This document shows positions 7,183 through 10,592 of a stretch of 10,592 nucleotides of DNA, piece after piece (positions within the stretch are counted from its first letter, which is position 1; each line of letters starts with the position of its first letter). The stretch comes from CBDULX01 sp965368175. Its GTDB lineage: Bacteria; Pseudomonadota; Gammaproteobacteria; SZUA-229. The stretch covers positions 1 to 10,592 of the forward strand of contig CBDULX010000105.1 in assembly GCA_965368175.1 (NCBI GenBank), given 5' to 3'. The notes below the pieces were generated by a model that searched no databases, was not told where the DNA came from, and was given only the letters and a program-made list of their open reading frames with translations. The position numbers and the translations under genes are program-made.

Positions 7183-9741
7183 TTAGGCGGCAACCACCGG
7201 AATGACCTTGTCTGCCACATCCTTGTATTCTGCAATTTCATGGAAATTGAGATAACGGTAGATCTCATCGCTCATGGTTTCGATGCCACCCATATAGGAC
7301 ATGTATTCAGTCATAGTTGGAATTTTACCCAGAATACCCGTCACCGCACTCAGTTCGGCTGAAGCCAGATAGACATTTGCATCCTTACCTAGACGATTGG
7401 GGAAGTTACGTGTAGAGGTGGACAACACCGTCGCACCATCGGCAACGCGAGCCTGGTTACCCATACACAGGGAACAGCCCGGCATTTCTGTACGCGCACC
7501 CGCTTTACCAAAAATACTGTAATAACCCTCTTCTGAAAGCTGATGCGCATCCATTTTAGTGGGTGGCGCTATCCACATGCGAGTGGGAATACTGGATACA
7601 CTTTCCAGCACTTTACCGGCGGCACGATAATGACCAATATTGGTCATACAGGAACCGATAAAGACTTCATCCACCTGTGTACCTGCCACTTCGGACAGAG
7701 GTTTAATATCATCCGGGTCATTCGGGCAGGCCAATAACGGCTCTTTGATTTCGTTTAAATCAATTTCAATAATCTCGGCATATTCGGCGTCGGCATCCGG
7801 TTCCAGTAACTGGGGATCACTCAACCAGGCTTCCATGGCATCTATACGACGCTGCATGGTACGTTGATCCTGATATCCATTCGCAATCATCCACTTCAGT
7901 AATGTGATATTAGAACTCAGGTACTCGATGATCGGCTCTTTATTCAGGCGCACGGTACAACCGTTAGCAGAACGCTCTGCAGAAGCATCAGACAGTTCAA
8001 AAGCCTGTTCCACTTTCAAATCAGGCAGGCCTTCAATTTCCAGTACCCGACCATTAAATACATTCTTCTTGCCTTTCTTCTCTACAGTAAGCAAACCTTT
8101 CTGAATGGCGACATAAGGGATTGCATTCACCAGATCGCGCAGGGTAATACCCGGCTGCATGTCACCCTTGAAACGCACCAGTACTGATTCTGGCATATCC
8201 AGAGGCATCACACCCAGAGCGGCAGCGAAAGCCACCAGGCCCGAACCCGCAGGAAAGCTGATACCCATGGGGAAACGGGTATGCGAATCACCACCAGTGC
8301 CCACAGTATCCGGCAGGATCATGCGATTTAACCATGAGTGAATGATGCCATCGCCGGGGCGCAGAGATACTCCGCCACGGGTCTGCATGAAATCGGGTAA
8401 ATCGTGCTGTAATTTAATATCCACCGGTTTGGGATAAGCGGCGGTATGGCAGAAAGACTGCATCACCAGATCCGCAGAAAAACCCAGACAGGCCAGTTCT
8501 TTCAACTCATCACGTGTCATGGCACCAGTAGTGTCCTGAGAACCGACGGTGGTCATCCTCGGCTCACAGTAAGTGCCGGGGCGAATACCCTTAACACCAC
8601 AGGCCTTGCCCACTATTTTCTGAGCCTGGGTAAATCCCTTGCCAGTGTCCTCTGGCGCTACTGGACGCAGGAACACATCCGAAGGTTCTAAATTTAAACT
8701 TTCACGGGCACGGTCGGTTAAACCACGACCAATGATTAAAGGAATACGGCCATTAGCTCGGACTTCATCGGGTATGGTGGTCGGGCGTAAATCGAATTTA
8801 CACAGCTCGTCCCCAGCTTCATTTAAAACGACACCGTCATAGGGACGGATTCGAATCACATCCCCGGTATTCATTTTTTCCACATCGCACTCAATGGGCA
8901 GAGCGCCAGAATCTTCTGCGGTATTAAAAAAGATTGGTGCAATTTTACCACCGAGTACCACGCCACCTTCACGTTTATTGGGCACAAAAGGAATATCATT
9001 CCCCATGTGCCAGAGCACGGAGTTAATGGCCGATTTACGAGAGGAACCCGTACCCACTACGTCACCAACATAGGCTATTGGATGACCTTTTTTCTTCAGC
9101 TCTTCGATGGTCTGTATGGGGTTTTCCATTTTACTCACCAACATAGATTTTGCATGCAGGGGAATATCGGGGCGGCTCCAGGCTTCCGTTGCTGGCGAAA
9201 GATCGTCGGTATTAGTTTCACCGGGTACTTTGTATACAGTTACTGTAATTTCATCAGCCAGTACTGGTTTGCTGGTAAACCATTCCGCATCAGCCCAGGA
9301 CTGGATCACCTGTTTTGCGAAATCATTGGATTTTGATTTCTCGGACACATCATGAAAGGCATCATAAATCAGCAGTGTGTGAGACAGTGCCTTAACCGCT
9401 GCTGGCGCTGTTATCTCATCATCCAGACAGGCAATCAGGGCCTGAATATTATAACCACCCAACATGGTACCCAAAAGTTCCACTGCATATTCACGGCTAA
9501 TCAACTCACAGGTCGTTGACCCGTTTGCCACATCGGTCAAAAAAGCCGCTTTAACATAAGCGGCCTGATCCACACCCGGTGGCACACGATGCACCAGCAG
9601 TGCCATCAACTGTTCCGTATCCACACCGGCAGGTGCCTTGATCAATTCAATCAATTCGGCAACCTGTTGAGCTTCAAGAGGTAATGGAGGCAAGCCATCG
9701 GCCGCCCGTTCTGCAACATGTTTCTGATAGGCGTCAAACAC
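7183..9741 (-). CDS. acnB: Aconitate hydratase B
   Basis: AcnB interconverts citrate and isocitrate in the TCA cycle and in many species also handles 2-methylisocitrate; the apo-form can bind mRNA when iron is scarce. The 852-residue protein is close to E. coli AcnB (865). An N-terminal HEAT-like domain (about 1-160) precedes the swivel domain, with ETNTDDLSPA at 175-184 and GTGSSRKSA at 230-238. The catalytic core carries SQDTTGAMTRDE at 401-412, SFCHTAAYP at 429-437 and the VGTGGDSHTRF region at 480-490. The three [4Fe-4S] ligands are Cys698 (GSCMTN), Cys756 and Cys759 (GCSLC). The domain order identifies AcnB rather than AcnA. The start is GTG, with AAGGA eight bases upstream, and it gives a terminus (YQKHVAERA) matching E. 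coli. It has its own promoter and is followed by crcB. Confidence 0.98.
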   Translation of the reverse strand: MFDAYQKHVAERAADGLPPLPLEAQQVAELIELIKAPAGVDTEQLMALLVHRVPPGVDQAAYVKAAFLTDVANGSTTCELISREYAVELLGTMLGGYNIQALIACLDDEITAPAAVKALSHTLLIYDAFHDVSEKSKSNDFAKQVIQSWADAEWFTSKPVLADEITVTVYKVPGETNTDDLSPATEAWSRPDIPLHAKSMLVSKMENPIQTIEELKKKGHPIAYVGDVVGTGSSRKSAINSVLWHMGNDIPFVPNKREGGVVLGGKIAPIFFNTAEDSGALPIECDVEKMNTGDVIRIRPYDGVVLNEAGDELCKFDLRPTTIPDEVRANGRIPLIIGRGLTDRARESLNLEPSDVFLRPVAPEDTGKGFTQAQKIVGKACGVKGIRPGTYCEPRMTTVGSQDTTGAMTRDELKELACLGFSADLVMQSFCHTAAYPKPVDIKLQHDLPDFMQTRGGVSLRPGDGIIHSWLNRMILPDTVGTGGDSHTRFPMGISFPAGSGLVAFAAALGVMPLDMPESVLVRFKGDMQPGITLRDLVNAIPYVAIQKGLLTVEKKGKKNVFNGRVLEIEGLPDLKVEQAFELSDASAERSANGCTVRLNKEPIIEYLSSNITLLKWMIANGYQDQRTMQRRIDAMEAWLSDPQLLEPDADAEYAEIIEIDLNEIKEPLLACPNDPDDIKPLSEVAGTQVDEVFIGSCMTNIGHYRAAGKVLESVSSIPTRMWIAPPTKMDAHQLSEEGYYSIFGKAGARTEMPGCSLCMGNQARVADGATVLSTSTRNFPNRLGKDANVYLASAELSAVTGILGKIPTMTEYMSYMGGIETMSDEIYRYLNFHEIAEYKDVADKVIPVVAA

Positions 9742-9781
9742 AGTTGATTCCTTAATTAGCTAGTCATAAGAATTGGCTAAC

Positions 9782-9810
9782 ATTATACACAGGCCTCAGC
9801 CTGTCAGCTA
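9782..9810 (-). promoter_or_regulatory. Candidate acnB promoter with weak -35
   Basis: A perfect TATAAT -10 box on the minus strand lies at 9782-9787, giving a start near 9775 and a leader of about 34 bases before the acnB GTG. The -35 position at 17-bp spacing (9805-9810) reads TAGCTG, a poor match to TTGACA, which suggests dependence on an activator or another form of control. Confidence 0.6.
9789..9804. promoter_or_regulatory. Perfect inverted repeat in the acnB promoter spacer
   Basis: ACAGGC-CTCA-GCCTGT is a perfect dyad with 6-bp arms and a 4-bp centre. It occupies almost exactly the space between the -10 and -35 positions of the candidate acnB promoter, upstream of the predicted transcript, so a protein-binding operator is more likely than an RNA hairpin. 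The binding protein is unknown. Confidence 0.4.
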
Positions 9811-9985
9811 TCGGTGTGAGAAAGATGGTGCCTGATAAACCCTGTTAAATCTCAGGTTAAAAAATTACTTACTGGCCTATTTGTTTGAATATTTGTACAA
9901 GCTATTCGAGGGTTGCTGGAAATTATTAGTAATACTTAAGACGTGTTTACAGGTTTGTTTCATCAAATTTAAAATGATACATAGT

Positions 9986-10393
9986 GTAGTGAACCTTAGC
10001 ACATCGTTCTCGGGAGTCCTGCCCTGAATCACTATTGCAGTGATACTAATCAAGCCGCTCTTTGCCATCTCGGTAACTGCTCCTGCGTGACTCTACCTTC
10101 CTACATCCCTGTAGGTCGCCGCACCGCGGCATATAGTGACAACATCTGGATCTATCTTTTTTTTGATAATGTAGTGATCCGTAGCACGTCGTTCTCGGGC
10201 ATCCTGCCCTGAATCATTATTGCAGTGATACTAAGCAAGCCGCTCTCCATCTCGGTAACTGCTCCTGCGTGACTCTACCTTCCTACATCCCTGTAGGTCG
10301 CCGCACCGCGGCATATAGTGACAACATCTGGATCTATCTATTTTTTGATAATGTAGTGATTCGTAGCACGTCGTTCTCGGGCGTCCTGCCCTT
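9986..10393. repeat. Tandem repeat, 2.2 copies of a ~183-bp unit
   Basis: Unit A spans 9986-10170 (185 bp), unit B 10171-10352 (182 bp) and a partial unit C 10353-10393 (about 41 bp). All begin GTAGTGA. A and B differ at roughly nine positions plus one 3-bp gap, so they are about 95% alike by eye. Each full unit contains three or four short palindromes, including CCTACA-TCCC-TGTAGG (10100-10115 and 10282-10297) and GCCGC-ACC-GCGGC (10118-10130 and 10300-10312). The unit has no credible coding frame and lacks the short, evenly spaced form of a CRISPR. Confidence 0.9.
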
Positions 10394-10403
10394 CACGACA
10401 TAA

Positions 10404-10417
10404 GGCCATCCCTGGCC
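10404..10417. repeat. Solo palindrome with the same core as the tandem array
   Basis: GGCCA-TCCC-TGGCC has perfect 5-bp arms around the loop TCCC, the same CATCCCTG core as in the neighbouring tandem units but with different arms. It abuts the poly-A run of the iscU terminator. Confidence 0.6.
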
Positions 10418-10456
10418 AAAAAAAAGCCCGCGGAGCTGGTTGCTGTGCGGGCTTTT
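10418..10456 (-). terminator. Intrinsic terminator of iscU
   Basis: A perfect 10-bp stem pairs 10422-10431 with 10447-10456 (AAAAGCCCGC with GCGGGCTTTT) around a 15-base loop. On the minus strand it is followed by a run of eight U. It lies about 25 bases after the iscU stop codon. The stem is GC-rich at its apex and strong. It would work less well on the plus strand, where only four T end the stem. Confidence 0.9.
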
Positions 10457-10480
10457 ATCATATTCTCCTGGGGGGATGAA

Positions 10481-10592
10481 TTATGATTTTTTCTTCATAT
10501 AATCTTCAACCGCAGCACTAATGGCATCTTCCGCTAATACCGAGCAGTGGACTTTCACCGGCGGCAGCGCCAGTTCTTCGGCAATATCCATA
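10481..10592 (-). CDS. iscU: Fe-S cluster scaffold IscU (C-terminal end only)
   Basis: IscU is the scaffold on which cysteine desulfurase IscS builds [2Fe-2S] clusters before transfer to client proteins. Only the last 36 codons and the stop lie in the window; the gene continues past the right edge. The visible part contains DIAEELALPPVKVHCSVLAE followed by DAI, nearly identical to the end of E. coli IscU, and includes the His-Cys pair equal to His105-Cys106, the latter a cluster ligand. The protein stops right after this domain, so it is IscU rather than the longer NifU. In E. coli iscA, hscB, hscA and fdx follow directly; here a terminator follows instead. Confidence 0.93.
   Translation of the reverse strand, partial: MDIAEELALPPVKVHCSVLAEDAISAAVEDYMKKKS

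Larger units (their letters stand above)
9742..10480. other. 739-bp gene-free region between iscU and acnB
   Basis: From right to left the region holds the iscU terminator (10418-10456), a solo palindrome (10404-10417), the tandem repeat array (9986-10393), a stretch of about 175 bp (9811-9985) in which I see nothing recognisable beyond weak imperfect palindromes near 9831-9860, and the acnB promoter with its spacer palindrome (9782-9810). No reading frame here has a credible start or homology. Confidence 0.7.

Noticed and set aside
7180..7300. Fluoride (crcB) riboswitch
   Set aside because: The sequence upstream of crcB is the acnB coding end, constrained by protein sequence, and shows no riboswitch-like leader or terminator.
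7183..9741. Several plus-strand open frames across the acnB region and other genes
   Set aside because: All lie antisense to strongly conserved coding sequence, lack ribosome-binding sites and show no protein-family motif.
9877..10068. A 63-residue minus-strand open frame next to the tandem repeats
   Set aside because: It runs from unique AT-rich sequence into repeat unit A, lacks a convincing ribosome-binding site, has no recognisable motif, and is not kept as a frame in repeat unit B.
9986..10393. CRISPR array
   Set aside because: The unit is about 183 bp, repeats only 2.2 times and has no alternating repeat-spacer pattern; no cas gene is nearby.

Overview
The window comes from a bacterial chromosome, most likely a free-living gammaproteobacterium. 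TsaE, SerRS, AcnB and the IscU tail read closely like the Escherichia coli proteins, and the nnr-tsaE and crcB-serS neighbourhoods are typical of that class. The genus cannot be fixed from the sequence. All ten recognisable genes lie on the minus strand, so transcription runs from high to low coordinates. I found no plus-strand gene, tRNA, rRNA, CRISPR array or intact transposase.

In the direction of transcription, the right edge (10481-10592) holds the last 36 codons of iscU, closed by a strong intrinsic terminator. A 739-bp gene-free stretch follows (9742-10480). It contains 2.2 tandem copies of a roughly 183-bp repeat rich in small palindromes, then the acnB promoter, whose spacer is filled by a perfect inverted repeat. 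Next come acnB (aconitase B), crcB (fluoride channel, 3 bp after acnB), a miniature inverted-repeat element that appears to carry the serS promoter, serS (seryl-tRNA synthetase), and, 21 bp later, an unnamed membrane protein with a GYF_2-like head and 20 uninterrupted pentapeptide repeats.

After a 198-bp gap with no confident signal comes a soluble diguanylate cyclase with an intact GGEEF site and I-site. Its last codons and stop are formed by one end of a second miniature inverted-repeat element (about 3171-3330). Beyond it lies a compact set: a CarS-like CDP-lipid synthase, a CDP-alcohol phosphatidyltransferase, nnr (NAD(P)HX epimerase/dehydratase) and tsaE (tRNA t6A ATPase). The last three overlap or touch at their junctions, so translational coupling is likely.

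Most of the content is housekeeping: Fe-S supply, TCA cycle, tRNA charging, tRNA modification and metabolite repair. The less ordinary parts are the paired lipid-activating and lipid-transferring enzymes, the GYF-TM-pentapeptide protein, and three kinds of intergenic repeat that sit on gene borders and seem to supply a promoter, a stop codon and RNA hairpins. I see no clear evidence of a wholly new multi-gene system.
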